Positions 25,658-34,507 of a stretch of DNA of 35,264 nt are shown piece by piece; the first letter of the stretch is position 1, and the number at the start of each line of letters is the position of its first letter. The position numbers and the translations under genes were made by a program. Origin of the DNA: Bacteroidia bacterium. GTDB lineage: Bacteria > Bacteroidota > Bacteroidia > SpSt-205. Under the pieces are notes generated by a model. The model saw only the letters and a list, made by a program, of their open reading frames with translations. It was not told the DNA's origin and searched no databases. The stretch is taken from contig JANXDD010000007.1 of NCBI GenBank assembly GCA_025059915.1, forward strand, positions 1 through 35,264, read 5' to 3'.

Positions 25658-27556
25658 TTATCGGAGCACCGTAACCGTCCCTACCCGCTGAAGGCTCTGA
25701 CCTGAAAAAAGCCGAGCCTCAAATACGAAAGTATATGCATCCTCTGGCACGAATTCCCCCGCTGCATTGCGTCCGTCCCATTGCGGAGTTCCTACAATTT
25801 CCCTCACCAAGATTCCCCAGCGTGAATAGATTCGTAGCCGGCTCCATTCCAAAGGAGGTGCTACAATGAGAAAAACATCGTTGATGCCGTCTCCATTTGG
25901 GGAAAATGCAGTAGGTACAAATATCCCTGAAAATGGGCGCACATAAATTATGCGCGTGAAGGTATCTAAGCATCCTTCGGGGCTCCGAGCGATAAGGGTA
26001 ACGTTGTAAAAAGTGTCCCGGGGAAAGCTATAGCTTAGAGTAGGCGTGGGAGGAAAGGGGGTAGTTCCTATGAGCCATTGCCATACAGAGCCGCCGCGTG
26101 AGCTGTCTATAAAGGTTACAGGCTGCCCAACTTCCACAGAATCAGGCGGCACTGCTACGAAGTAAGCCGTCGGCAGCGGATACACATGTAGGACAAAAGG
26201 CTCGCTATTTATAGTGCCGCAGGCTTGGGTGACCTGAACAAAGTAGGTACCAGGCTGAGAGACAATAAGAACAGAATCATTTGCTCCTATGATAGGAAGC
26301 CCTTCATAAAACCATTGATAGCTTAGGGCAGGGGAAGCTACCAGACGCAGGCTATCTCCTCTACAGATTCCCTGAGGAGAGGCAGGGGAGATGCTTACCG
26401 AAGGGGCTGGCAGCCCCCGCACTTCTACGGCAGAACTGGTAGCTGTGCATCCAAAAGTGTTAGTGGCGGTTACAGTATAGGTGCCAGGTCCGTAGACCCA
26501 TGCGCTGGTACCTTGAGGGCCGTGGCTCCATGTATAGGTCCAGCCTGCGACGGGATTCTCTACGAATAAGTGTAGAGAGTCTCCCGGACAGAGGTCATGG
26601 GGTCCGGGCGGGATTATGGCTACCCGTGGATGCCGCACCGCTAAGGCAAAAGGAGTCGGAGAAAAAGCAGCGATTTCCTGGATCATCCAGCTGAATCCAT
26701 TGGCAGTATTTACGTTGCCCCCTACGCTATCCCACTGCATGCCCCTCCAGTGAGCAACTGCATCGTAGTTTCCATCCTGTGCCGGGTCAAAAGCTATCTC
26801 TAAAATTCCCCCACCAGGCCCAGAAAGGTGGTGAAAGAAATCAGGATTGATAAGGCACAAGCGGTTATCGCGTCGTGAGCGGTCGTATCCTTCGTTTGTA
26901 GCGTCAGTGGCGGCAAACCGTCCCGCATACTCCCCAGAAGCCGCAGGAGTAATATAAATAGGACGATACCGAAGCACCGGCAGCGAATCTCCTAAAGGGA
27001 AAAGGTACCTTCCTCCAGCTATGCAAGCTCTTTCTAAAGCTCCACCTAAGCTTGATTTTACAAATCCAGAGCTGCGTACGATAGACCCTACTGCTGGGTT
27101 CCGATGATAGAGGGTATCTGCATGGGTGTGTAGCATATGATCCCCTAAGTCAAGCCATTGCCGCACGTAGGCAGAGAGAGCCAGATTTTTACTGGAGGTT
27201 CCACGCAGCTCCAGCGTGTCAAAGTGAATCGGGTCTGTCCCTGTGATCCATTGATAGCCGCCCCTAAGCTGGACCTTACCAGGTGCTACCGGGGCACCGT
27301 TAGGGAAGGTCGCCAAAAACATCTCATTTCCTGCTTGATTGTCGAGCGTGTCGGTGATAAAGACAGCTCCTGACTGGTACCACCGCCCTCCGTTTCTATT
27401 GGTGACGCTGCCTATGACGCTGACAATAGTTGTGGGCTCCACCCGAATCACTTCTCCCCAGTTGCTCAAAGTTTGAGCTCCCCCCCCTTCGCTCAGGAGG
27501 AGCAGCATAAGCCCAAGTTCCGCAAGCCATTCCCTACGCCATAGGCTTCCGTACAT
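25658..27556 (-). CDS. Secreted PKD/Ig-like protein with gliding-motility-associated (T9SS type B) C-terminal domain
   Basis: IFVPTAFSPNGDGINDVFLI...LRIYSRWGILVREIVGTPQWDGRNAAGEFVPEDAYTFVFEA. PKD-like segment PDSVEVGQPVTFIDSSRGGSVWQWLIG. Confidence 0.9.
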   Translation of the reverse strand: MYGSLWRREWLAELGLMLLLLSEGGGAQTLSNWGEVIRVEPTTIVSVIGSVTNRNGGRWYQSGAVFITDTLDNQAGNEMFLATFPNGAPVAPGKVQLRGGYQWITGTDPIHFDTLELRGTSSKNLALSAYVRQWLDLGDHMLHTHADTLYHRNPAVGSIVRSSGFVKSSLGGALERACIAGGRYLFPLGDSLPVLRYRPIYITPAASGEYAGRFAATDATNEGYDRSRRDNRLCLINPDFFHHLSGPGGGILEIAFDPAQDGNYDAVAHWRGMQWDSVGGNVNTANGFSWMIQEIAAFSPTPFALAVRHPRVAIIPPGPHDLCPGDSLHLFVENPVAGWTYTWSHGPQGTSAWVYGPGTYTVTATNTFGCTATSSAVEVRGLPAPSVSISPASPQGICRGDSLRLVASPALSYQWFYEGLPIIGANDSVLIVSQPGTYFVQVTQACGTINSEPFVLHVYPLPTAYFVAVPPDSVEVGQPVTFIDSSRGGSVWQWLIGTTPFPPTPTLSYSFPRDTFYNVTLIARSPEGCLDTFTRIIYVRPFSGIFVPTAFSPNGDGINDVFLIVAPPLEWSRLRIYSRWGILVREIVGTPQWDGRNAAGEFVPEDAYTFVFEARLFSGQSLQRVGTVTVLR

Positions 27557-27563
27557 CTACAAG

Positions 27564-27571
27564 CAAATATA
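27564..27571 (-). promoter_or_regulatory. Predicted -7 box TATATTTG, 7 nt upstream of the T9SS type B protein ATG
   Basis: Exact TAnnTTTG. Confidence 0.62.
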
Positions 27572-27595
27572 CGCTTCGGCAAGAATTCAGGCTCG

Positions 27596-28609
27596 TTATG
27601 GGCAAGGGAGGGGATAAGTAGGTAAAGGGCGCTTGATAAAAGGAAGCGGACGATTTAGCACACCTACTAATTTCCTATAAGGAATCCGAGGAAGCCCATC
27701 AGATACCGGCTTTTGACGCAGATATCGGCGAAAGTCTCGGTGAGCCTGTACTACAGCCCAGAGGTGTTTCACCCCTCCACGCAGGAGAAGGTATAAAGCC
27801 GCCGGCATGTCTAAAATCATTCGCCACAGCACGCGCCAGCGCCGCTCAGAAAAGGGAAGGTTCTCCCACAGAAGGTAAAGGCTATTGCGGAAGTTATAGT
27901 AAGTCTTTTGAGGACTACTCTGCGCCAAGCTACCTCCCCCTACATGATAAACTATACTACGAGGCTCGTAGGCGATCATCCAGCCAGCTCTATTGAGCCT
28001 CCAGCAGAGGTCTATTTCCTCCATGTGCATGAAGTAGTAGGGTTTGAACAAAAGCCCTCCAAGGTCCTGCCAGATGGCTTGGGTGCGTATCACAAAGGCG
28101 GCTCCCCCTGCCCAGAAGATACGGCTGAATTCTTCGTATTGTCCTTTATCTATTTCTCCGCGCCCCCTGCAGGTAGGGTATCCCCAAGCATCCATTAGCC
28201 CACCAGCGGCTCCTGCGTACTCAAAGGCTTCTCGGTGAGCCCATGCTCGGATTTTTGGTTGAATCGCCCCTATCGTAGGGCATGCTTCCATGCGCTCTAT
28301 CAGAGGAGACAGCCAGCCAGGAGTTACCTCAACATCACTATTGAGAAGGGCTATGTACGGTACCTTATCCCCGTACTCTGCAAAGAACCTTTGATAACCT
28401 CCAGCATAACCTTCATTTTTCTCATAACGAACCGTCTTTACTTGGGGAAACTGCTCCGCTATCCACTGATAGATAGGGGGAGTGCTGGCATTATCTATGA
28501 CCCATACGGTAAAGTCTGGATACTCTGTGCGGAGGAGCGTGGGCAAGAAAGCTTCTAACCACTTTTTTCCTCCATGGGCTAATACGGCAATGTAGATGTG
28601 GGGAAGCAA
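27596..28609 (-). CDS. Glycosyltransferase family 2 (rhamnosyltransferase-like)
   Basis: FTVWVIDNASTPPIYQW, YIALLNSDVEVTPGWLSPLIERM, GAIQPKIRAW and YYFMHMEEIDLCWRLNRAGWMIAYEPRSIVYHVGGGSL. TTG start. Confidence 0.92.
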   Translation of the reverse strand: MLPHIYIAVLAHGGKKWLEAFLPTLLRTEYPDFTVWVIDNASTPPIYQWIAEQFPQVKTVRYEKNEGYAGGYQRFFAEYGDKVPYIALLNSDVEVTPGWLSPLIERMEACPTIGAIQPKIRAWAHREAFEYAGAAGGLMDAWGYPTCRGRGEIDKGQYEEFSRIFWAGGAAFVIRTQAIWQDLGGLLFKPYYFMHMEEIDLCWRLNRAGWMIAYEPRSIVYHVGGGSLAQSSPQKTYYNFRNSLYLLWENLPFSERRWRVLWRMILDMPAALYLLLRGGVKHLWAVVQAHRDFRRYLRQKPVSDGLPRIPYRKLVGVLNRPLPFIKRPLPTYPLPCP

Positions 28610-28615
28610 CTCGTC

Positions 28616-29530
28616 TTATTTCTGACTCAGAAGGGTAGAGAGGATATTCACAGCAGGAATGTCGTGAGGCAGGTCGCGCTGGGCTTCTTTGAGAGATTTC
28701 TGGGCTTCGGAGATGCGTCCCAAGCGGTAATACAAGGCAGCTTGGGTGAGATAGCCTACGCCAGTGGGGTCCTTTTTGGTGGAAAAAGTAACCCACTGGA
28801 TAGTTTCTGGTGGGGGGGCTTCCCAGTTCAGCAAGGCATAGGCAGCGAGCCATAAGGTCTGCTGGGGAGTGAGCTTTTGCTGCTGGTATAGCTTGTGATG
28901 CAGGGTGTGAAGGGCGGCTTCTTTTTGGCCTCGGCGCCATGCACTAAGTGCTCGTAGCACTTCTTCCGCGACACTTCCGCCAGCTGTACCCTCCACTGGC
29001 TCCGTGTCTATACGAGCAAGTTTAGCCTCAAAACTCGTATCCCATGTTTGCCGAGTCAGATCAGAAAAGAAGACCTTATACTGCTCCCGAAAGCTCTCCC
29101 AGCTGGGCTGCGAAGCTGGACGAGACTTAGCATACTGTTCAGAATATCGCCGCAGGATATTGAGAAAAGTAGGTGCATCCGCATAACCTATATGCCGTCC
29201 TATTTCATTTCCTTGCGGGTCTAAGAAAACTATCGTAGGGTATGCGCGTATCCGATATTGGTCTGCGAGCCGAACGCCATCCCCCTTCTCTGCATCCACC
29301 CGATAAGCGAGGTAGTTTTTCTCCACATAGTCTCCTACTTCCGGGTTAGAAAAGGTATATCGTTCCAACATCTTACATGGGCCGCACCATACGGTGTAAA
29401 AATCTACAAATATCGGCCTCTTTTGCTTCTGAGCCTCTGAAAGCAGAGCTTGCCATGAGCCCTGAAAAAAACGAACGCCTCCCCCCTGTGCAAATAACCA
29501 CGCCGCCCAAGCTACCAACCATATTCGCAT
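28616..29530 (-). CDS. Periplasmic/secreted thioredoxin-like protein with C-terminal TPR-like helices
   Basis: RPIFVDFYTVWCGPCKMLERYTF...YRIRAYPTIVFLDPQGNEIGRHIGY. N-terminal signal-like segment MRIWLVAWAAWLFAQG. Confidence 0.88.
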   Translation of the reverse strand: MRIWLVAWAAWLFAQGGGVRFFQGSWQALLSEAQKQKRPIFVDFYTVWCGPCKMLERYTFSNPEVGDYVEKNYLAYRVDAEKGDGVRLADQYRIRAYPTIVFLDPQGNEIGRHIGYADAPTFLNILRRYSEQYAKSRPASQPSWESFREQYKVFFSDLTRQTWDTSFEAKLARIDTEPVEGTAGGSVAEEVLRALSAWRRGQKEAALHTLHHKLYQQQKLTPQQTLWLAAYALLNWEAPPPETIQWVTFSTKKDPTGVGYLTQAALYYRLGRISEAQKSLKEAQRDLPHDIPAVNILSTLLSQK

Positions 29531-29534
29531 GCAG

Positions 29535-29542
29535 CAAAGGTA
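29535..29542 (-). promoter_or_regulatory. Predicted -7 box TACCTTTG, 4 nt upstream of thioredoxin-like ATG
   Basis: Exact TAnnTTTG. Confidence 0.7.
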
Positions 29543-29633
29543 TCAAACTAAAATCTATTAGCTACTCGCCCTGAAGAGAGGGGCTCTTTGGGGTTTCAGC
29601 TGCATTCCGTAGCATCGCGGGAAAAGGGCCCGC

Positions 29634-29717
29634 CTATTTCCCTCCTTCAAAGTAGAAGACCTTATAGCCATAGAGAGGAAGTATAGCAAAAAGCATCGGG
29701 CTGATCCAATTCGGCAT
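29634..29717 (-). CDS. Candidate small hydrophobic protein (27 aa), MPNWISPMLFAILPLYGYKVFYFEGGK
   Basis: Hand translation of the minus strand in an otherwise unannotated intergenic gap; ATG to TAG, one possible TM stretch. Below the ORF-track length cutoff. Confidence 0.25.
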   Translation of the reverse strand: MPNWISPMLFAILPLYGYKVFYFEGGK

Positions 29718-29789
29718 TTCTGGCTTATCATGTGGATAAGTTGGACTTTATGCCCGTAGCGAAGGGGTCGGAGATGTTAAAGAATTCCT

Positions 29790-29797
29790 TACCTTCG
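29790..29797 (+). promoter_or_regulatory. Imperfect -7 box TACCTTCG upstream of the histone H1-like gene (24-nt spacing)
   Basis: One mismatch to TAnnTTTG; leaves an A-rich leader before ATG 29822, in contrast to the other genes. Confidence 0.4.
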
Positions 29798-29821
29798 CTT
29801 GAAACCTAAAACTATCAGCAT

Positions 29822-30085
29822 ATGAGCAAGCGGTATGAAGAACTGGAAAAGCTCGTTGGCGAGCTGATGACAGATTTGCGTAAATTCTACGATGATGGAA
29901 ACAAAGCTGCCGGTACTCGGGCTCGTAAGGCTTTGCTAATGCTCAAAAATTGGTCCCACGAGGTGCGCAAGGAGATTTCAGCGCTTCGGGCCTCTGGAGA
30001 AGCCCAAAAAGAAGCCAAAGGAGAGGCGAAGTCTAAATCCGCGTCCAAGCCTGCGGCTAAAAAAGCTCCTCCCAAGAAGAAGTAG
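29822..30085 (+). CDS. Histone H1-like nucleoid protein
   Basis: MSKRYEELEKLVGELMTDLRKFYDDGNKAAGTRARKALLMLKNWSHEVRKEI, then Lys/Ala/Pro-rich tail KSASKPAAKKAPPKKK. Confidence 0.85.
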   Translation: MSKRYEELEKLVGELMTDLRKFYDDGNKAAGTRARKALLMLKNWSHEVRKEISALRASGEAQKEAKGEAKSKSASKPAAKKAPPKKK

Positions 30086-30109
30086 CTGCTCCACTTCGCC
30101 GAGAAGTTT

Positions 30110-30117
30110 TACCTTTG
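30110..30117 (+). promoter_or_regulatory. Predicted -7 box TACCTTTG, 9 nt upstream of tRNA-Glu
   Basis: Exact TAnnTTTG. Confidence 0.7.
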
Positions 30118-30126
30118 CAGCGCTTC

Positions 30127-30200
30127 GCCCCGTTCGTCTAGCCCGGTTAGGACACCTCTCTTTCAAGGAGGAAACAGGGGTTCAAATCCCCTACGGGGTA
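30127..30200 (+). tRNA. tRNA-Glu(TTC)
   Basis: Acceptor GCCCCGT/ACGGGGT (G1-U72), anticodon arm CCTCT-CTTTCAA-GGAGG, GGTTCAAATCC. Confidence 0.93.
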
Positions 30201-31156
30201 CGAAGGCTGCGGAGTAGCCGCATAAGAAGCGGCGGTCCCTCGTATATGAAGCCAGTGTAAACCTCTATCAGTTGAGCCCCTGCGTGCATAGCTTGATGCA
30301 TATCTTCTGGGGAGAAAATCCCTCCTACCCCGATGATAGGCAGCCCGAAAGGTCTGAGCAGGCTAATCAAACGCTGACGCAGAGGCCTCAGGGGTAATCC
30401 ACTTATTCCACCGGGTCCTAAGGCAGGGTACTGAATCTGCGTGGTAGTATTTCCTGCAACGAAGCCAGCGATGCCCGTCTCTTGAGCAGTCGTACCGATG
30501 GCGGCAATCTCTTCTTCTGAGAGGTCAGGGGATAGCTTGAGTAAAAGGGGTTTTTGAGAGGTATTATGCCGTTGTATAGCCTCTATGAGGGGGAGAAGGG
30601 CTTCTCGGCTCTGCAGCTGTCGTAAGCCGGGTGTATTAGGAGAGCTTACATTGATGACGAAAAAGTCTCCTAAGTCTCGCAGTATTTGGAAAGCATTAGC
30701 GTAATCTTGGGGGGCTTCGGTGAGGGCGGTATCGCGATTCTTGCCGATGTTTATTCCAATGATAAGGTGAGGGGGGCGCTTTTCTAAGCGACGAGCGATT
30801 GCTATCGCTCCATCGTTATTGAAGCCCATGCGATTGAGGAGAGCTTTTTCTTTGGGAAGCCGAAAAAGGCGGGGACGAGGATTGCCCGGCTGAGGGCGCG
30901 GCGTTACCGTACCTATCTCCACGAAGGCGAAGCCTATGTGTGCCCATAGGCGAAGTAGCTCTGCATTTTTGTCCAATCCGGCTGCCAAACCTATAGGATG
31001 GGGAAATCTAATATCCCAGAGTTCTATGGGAGCTACTTCAGGTGGCTGTTTAGTCCATATGCCCATCCAGTCTAAGAGCTTCCCTCCCCAGAAAGTTAGC
31101 TGATGAGCGGTCTCTGGGGGTAGAAGGAATAAAGTAGAGCGTATGACGGACCACAC
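30191..31156 (-). CDS. pyrD: Dihydroorotate dehydrogenase (quinone-type, class 2)
   Basis: HPIGLAAGLDKNAELL, FVEIGTVTPRPQPGNPRPRLFRL, NRMGFNNDG, IGINIGKNRDT, NVSSPNTPGLRQLQ, KLSPDLSEEEI and IGVGGIFSPEDMHQAMHAGAQLIEVYTGFIYEGP. GTG at 31156 preferred over the track's TTG at 31162, which is part of the -7 box. Confidence 0.95.
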   Translation of the reverse strand: MWSVIRSTLFLLPPETAHQLTFWGGKLLDWMGIWTKQPPEVAPIELWDIRFPHPIGLAAGLDKNAELLRLWAHIGFAFVEIGTVTPRPQPGNPRPRLFRLPKEKALLNRMGFNNDGAIAIARRLEKRPPHLIIGINIGKNRDTALTEAPQDYANAFQILRDLGDFFVINVSSPNTPGLRQLQSREALLPLIEAIQRHNTSQKPLLLKLSPDLSEEEIAAIGTTAQETGIAGFVAGNTTTQIQYPALGPGGISGLPLRPLRQRLISLLRPFGLPIIGVGGIFSPEDMHQAMHAGAQLIEVYTGFIYEGPPLLMRLLRSLRTP

Positions 31157-31159
31157 CCT

Positions 31160-31167
31160 CAAAAGTA
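31160..31167 (-). promoter_or_regulatory. Predicted -7 box TACTTTTG, 3 nt upstream of pyrD GTG
   Basis: Exact TAnnTTTG. Confidence 0.6.
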
Positions 31168-31209
31168 AGGTAGAACAAAGCGTCGCCGATATTTGTTTTT
31201 CATTTAGTT

Positions 31210-32970
31210 ATGAAGAGGAGAAAGTTGATACTCGGCGTAACCTTGTTGGTTGCGTTGGCACGGGCGCAGAACGCTTATGTCCAGCTTATTCATGCTGTGG
31301 CCGATGTGGTAGGGGTGTCATGGCCTTTCGTTTTGGACAGCGTTGATATCTATCTTTCTACGGATGGGGGAAATAGCTGGACGTTAGCAATCCCTGATTT
31401 TAAGTTTCGGCAGGCGACTCCATACATTCCCATTCCAGCAAACTCTTTCACTGTGAAAGCTGCCATCGCGCCTGGAAACTCTTCAGGGCCAGCGGATATT
31501 CTCCCCATACCCCCGTACGACATTCCTCCCTTGCCTGCTAACTCATACAATGTAGGAGTAGTGGCTGGCACCATAGATTTCGCCACCTCCCAAGTGAATG
31601 TGGACATCTACTACTACAATAACGCCCGCAATGCCGCTCAGAATAGCAATCAGTTTGACTTTATTGTATTCCATGGAGCTCCTCAGCTGGGCACGGTAGG
31701 AGTATATCTTGCTTGGGATAGGCCCGCTACGGCTTCGGCTTATCAGCCAGATTTCACTTTACAGCGATATGGGTACAGTTCAAGCTACACAAGCCTCTCC
31801 CTTGATAACCTTATTGTGTTAGACACTACACCCGCCAATCCCAACGATATTCTTCCGATAGGTTTTTATGTGCCTAACCCTAACCCTGCACTATTAGGAC
31901 AAGCAGGGGTGATTTTTGCCTCAGGCTATATTGGAAGCGCTGATCCCCGAAAAGCTTTTGGACTTCATCTGGCGCTTTCTAACGGTTCCGTTCTCTCTCT
32001 ATCTAATCAGCCGCAGGTGCGTCGCCTCCAGCTTATCCACAATGCAGCGGATCCCGCCTTGGCTCAAGTAGATATTCATGTAGGACAGGTGGGGCCGGAT
32101 CCCATTCGGCTGAACTTCCGACAGGCCACCCCGACCTTCTTCTTAGCGGGGCCGTCGGGAGCTTCTGTCCCCATAATCCTTACAGGTCGGGGCCAGACAG
32201 CGCCTTTAGCTACGCTGAACGTCTCCATACCAGCGGCGGGACAGAATCATATTGTCTTTGCACAAGGGGTGCTCACTCCTTCAAGCTTTGCGGCGAATCC
32301 AAATGGTATTTCCACCGCTTTTCGCCTGCATGCCCTGAACAACACTAAGGGGTGGGCTCCGTCTGGGCAGTTTATTTTCATCCCCTTCCATGGGGTTACG
32401 GATGCACCGGCGGTGGATGTGTATGCAGGAAGTACGCCTTTAGCGACGGATATCAAGTATTTAGAGGCTGATCCAGAGGTCATCTTGCCGGCGGGGACTG
32501 CGGCGACGGTAGAAGTGCGTCCGTCAGGCCAGGCTACGCCGGTGGCTTCCTTTTCTCTTTCCAGTGCGCAGTCTCAAAGTGGGAAAGGCACAGTCATTTT
32601 TGCCAGCGGCTTTCTCAACCCAAGTGCTAATCAAAATGGCCCCTCTTTTGGGCTGTTCATTGCTTATCCGGAGGGTGATGTGCAGCCGCTCAGTTTTGTT
32701 ACGGGGGTGCTCAGTTCTACAGGCTTAGCTGGCGTGCGCTTGAGTGAAAATCCTAATCCTTATGGGCAGTGGAAGCTTTCCCTTGAGGCTGCCCTTCCAG
32801 GCGAGATACCCTATACGCTTACCACCTTGTCAGGGGAGGTGCAGCGGAAAGGAAGCTTTGCAATTCCTGGCCCGGGCACATGGGTGTATGAGCTGAACGT
32901 TCCAGAGCTTCCCGCAGGTATTTACCTTTTCCAAATAGGGGGACAAGTTCTGCGTCTGGTGCGACTCTAA
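31210..32970 (+). CDS. Secreted DUF4397-repeat protein with T9SS type A-like C-terminal domain
   Basis: Repeated VQLIHAVADVVG...VDIYLS and LQLIHNAADPALAQVDIHVG modules. C-terminus SENPNPYGQWKLSLEAALPGEIPYTLTTLSGEVQRKG...LPAGIYLFQIGGQVLRLVRL. Confidence 0.88.
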   Translation: MKRRKLILGVTLLVALARAQNAYVQLIHAVADVVGVSWPFVLDSVDIYLSTDGGNSWTLAIPDFKFRQATPYIPIPANSFTVKAAIAPGNSSGPADILPIPPYDIPPLPANSYNVGVVAGTIDFATSQVNVDIYYYNNARNAAQNSNQFDFIVFHGAPQLGTVGVYLAWDRPATASAYQPDFTLQRYGYSSSYTSLSLDNLIVLDTTPANPNDILPIGFYVPNPNPALLGQAGVIFASGYIGSADPRKAFGLHLALSNGSVLSLSNQPQVRRLQLIHNAADPALAQVDIHVGQVGPDPIRLNFRQATPTFFLAGPSGASVPIILTGRGQTAPLATLNVSIPAAGQNHIVFAQGVLTPSSFAANPNGISTAFRLHALNNTKGWAPSGQFIFIPFHGVTDAPAVDVYAGSTPLATDIKYLEADPEVILPAGTAATVEVRPSGQATPVASFSLSSAQSQSGKGTVIFASGFLNPSANQNGPSFGLFIAYPEGDVQPLSFVTGVLSSTGLAGVRLSENPNPYGQWKLSLEAALPGEIPYTLTTLSGEVQRKGSFAIPGPGTWVYELNVPELPAGIYLFQIGGQVLRLVRL

Positions 32971-32993
32971 GAGATCAGACCTGATGGGAGAGA

Positions 32994-33031
32994 GGGGGCT
33001 TCACACGAACTGTGAAGCCCCCTTCAGTTTT
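32994..33031 (+). terminator. Intrinsic terminator
   Basis: Perfect 12-bp stem GGGGGCTTCACA/TGTGAAGCCCCC, 5-nt loop CGAAC, then TTCAGTTTT. Confidence 0.9.
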
Positions 33032-33057
33032 GCTGGGTAGGAGTAAAAGGAGATTTG

Positions 33058-33065
33058 TACCTTTG
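33058..33065 (+). promoter_or_regulatory. Predicted -7 box TACCTTTG upstream of the HtrA-like gene
   Basis: Exact TAnnTTTG; 8 nt before TTG 33074 or 23 nt before ATG 33089. Confidence 0.6.
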
Positions 33066-33073
33066 AAGAAGTT

Positions 33074-34498
33074 TTGTTTTTGTCTGGTATGCGTGCCCTC
33101 CTGGGAAATGCGGTAGTTGCGGTAATCGCAAGCCTAACGACCTGGTGGCTTGTACGAAAGAAAGACCCTGTGATGCCTTCTCCTCTACCGCCTTCCCTTT
33201 ACCTTCAGCCAGCTCGGTGGGAGATACATCCTCCTGTGGATTTTACGATTGCGGCTCAGATCGCGATGCCGGCGGTGGTACATATTCGTACTCAGACGAA
33301 GTCTGAGCTTCCGCCATTTCATCGCTTCTTTTTTGATGATGAGGGGGAAGGGGGCTTTTTCCCCGGTAGCGGTTCAGGAGTTATCATTAGCCCAGATGGC
33401 TACATCGTTACCTGTAATCATGTGATAGAGAATGCCTCTCGTATTCAAGTTACGCTCTATGATAACCGTTCTTTCCGAGCGAGCGTAGTAGGTGCTGACC
33501 CCTCTACGGATATTGCTCTTCTGAAGATAGATGCGAATAATCTGCCTTTCATGGAATTTGGGGATTCGGATCAGCTGCGGGTGGGGGACTGGGTGCTGGC
33601 TGTGGGCAATCCGTTCAATCTTACTTCAACAGTAACAGCAGGTATCGTCAGTGCAAAGGGACGGACGCTTGGCCTACTTCGCGAGAAATTTCGGGTGGAG
33701 TCTTTCATCCAGACTGATGCTGCCGTCAACCCTGGCAATAGCGGCGGAGCTTTAGTAAATCTGGAAGGAAAACTTGTGGGTATCAACACGGCGATAGCTT
33801 CTATGACGGGAACTTTCGCTGGGTACTCTTTCGCTGTGCCTGCCAGTATCGCTCAGAAAGTCGTAGAAGACCTTCGTAAGTATGGTAAGGTTCAACGGGC
33901 GCTTCTGGGGGTGATGGTGGAAAATCTCACTTCAGAGCGGCAAAGTGAGCTGGAGGTCCCTGTTTCCCAGGGTGCTTATGTGAGCGATGTATATGGAGGG
34001 AGTGCTGCCGAAGAGGCAGGCCTCAAGGCAGGTGATGTGATTGTAGAAATAGATGGGAAGCCAGTGCATAGTGCTTCTGAACTGACGGAGCTGGTGGCTC
34101 GTCATCGCCCTGGGGATCAGATTAAGATCACTTACTATCGCGGGAATAAGCGGATGCAGACCACTGCTCGGCTGAAAGGACGGTCTTCAGATGAAAATAG
34201 CCCAAGGGCGGAGGCAGGAACGCTGCTTCCAGCATTAGGGGCCCGAGTTCGCCCCCTTACGGCTGAGGAGAAGAGCGCCCTCGGCGTAAATAACGGGCTC
34301 AAGGTAATAGACCTCTCCCCGGGGCCTCTCATGGAGGCGGGGATGCGTACAGGATTCGTGATTACAGCTATAGACCGCAAGCCTGTCGCTACGCCAGAAG
34401 AAGCTGAGGCTATCTTGAGAAACTTGCAAGGGGGCGTTCTGATAGAGGGGCTTTATCGTAAGGGAGAAAAAGCCTATTATGCCATTTCTACCGATTAG
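33074..34498 (+). CDS. Trypsin-like serine protease, DegP/HtrA family with two PDZ-like domains
   Basis: GSGVIISPDGYIVTCNHVIENAS (His), DPSTDIALLKID (Asp), FIQTDAAVNPGNSGGALVNLEGKLVGINTAI (Ser); PDZ region AGLKAGDVIVEIDGKPV. Start TTG 33074 or ATG 33089. Confidence 0.94.
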   Translation: MFLSGMRALLGNAVVAVIASLTTWWLVRKKDPVMPSPLPPSLYLQPARWEIHPPVDFTIAAQIAMPAVVHIRTQTKSELPPFHRFFFDDEGEGGFFPGSGSGVIISPDGYIVTCNHVIENASRIQVTLYDNRSFRASVVGADPSTDIALLKIDANNLPFMEFGDSDQLRVGDWVLAVGNPFNLTSTVTAGIVSAKGRTLGLLREKFRVESFIQTDAAVNPGNSGGALVNLEGKLVGINTAIASMTGTFAGYSFAVPASIAQKVVEDLRKYGKVQRALLGVMVENLTSERQSELEVPVSQGAYVSDVYGGSAAEEAGLKAGDVIVEIDGKPVHSASELTELVARHRPGDQIKITYYRGNKRMQTTARLKGRSSDENSPRAEAGTLLPALGARVRPLTAEEKSALGVNNGLKVIDLSPGPLMEAGMRTGFVITAIDRKPVATPEEAEAILRNLQGGVLIEGLYRKGEKAYYAISTD

Positions 34499-34507
34499 GC
34501 TGAGTCT

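Noticed and set aside
28235-28558. 107-aa plus-strand ORF opposite the GT2 gene
   Set aside because: Antisense to a clear glycosyltransferase; no start-proximal promoter box or domain.
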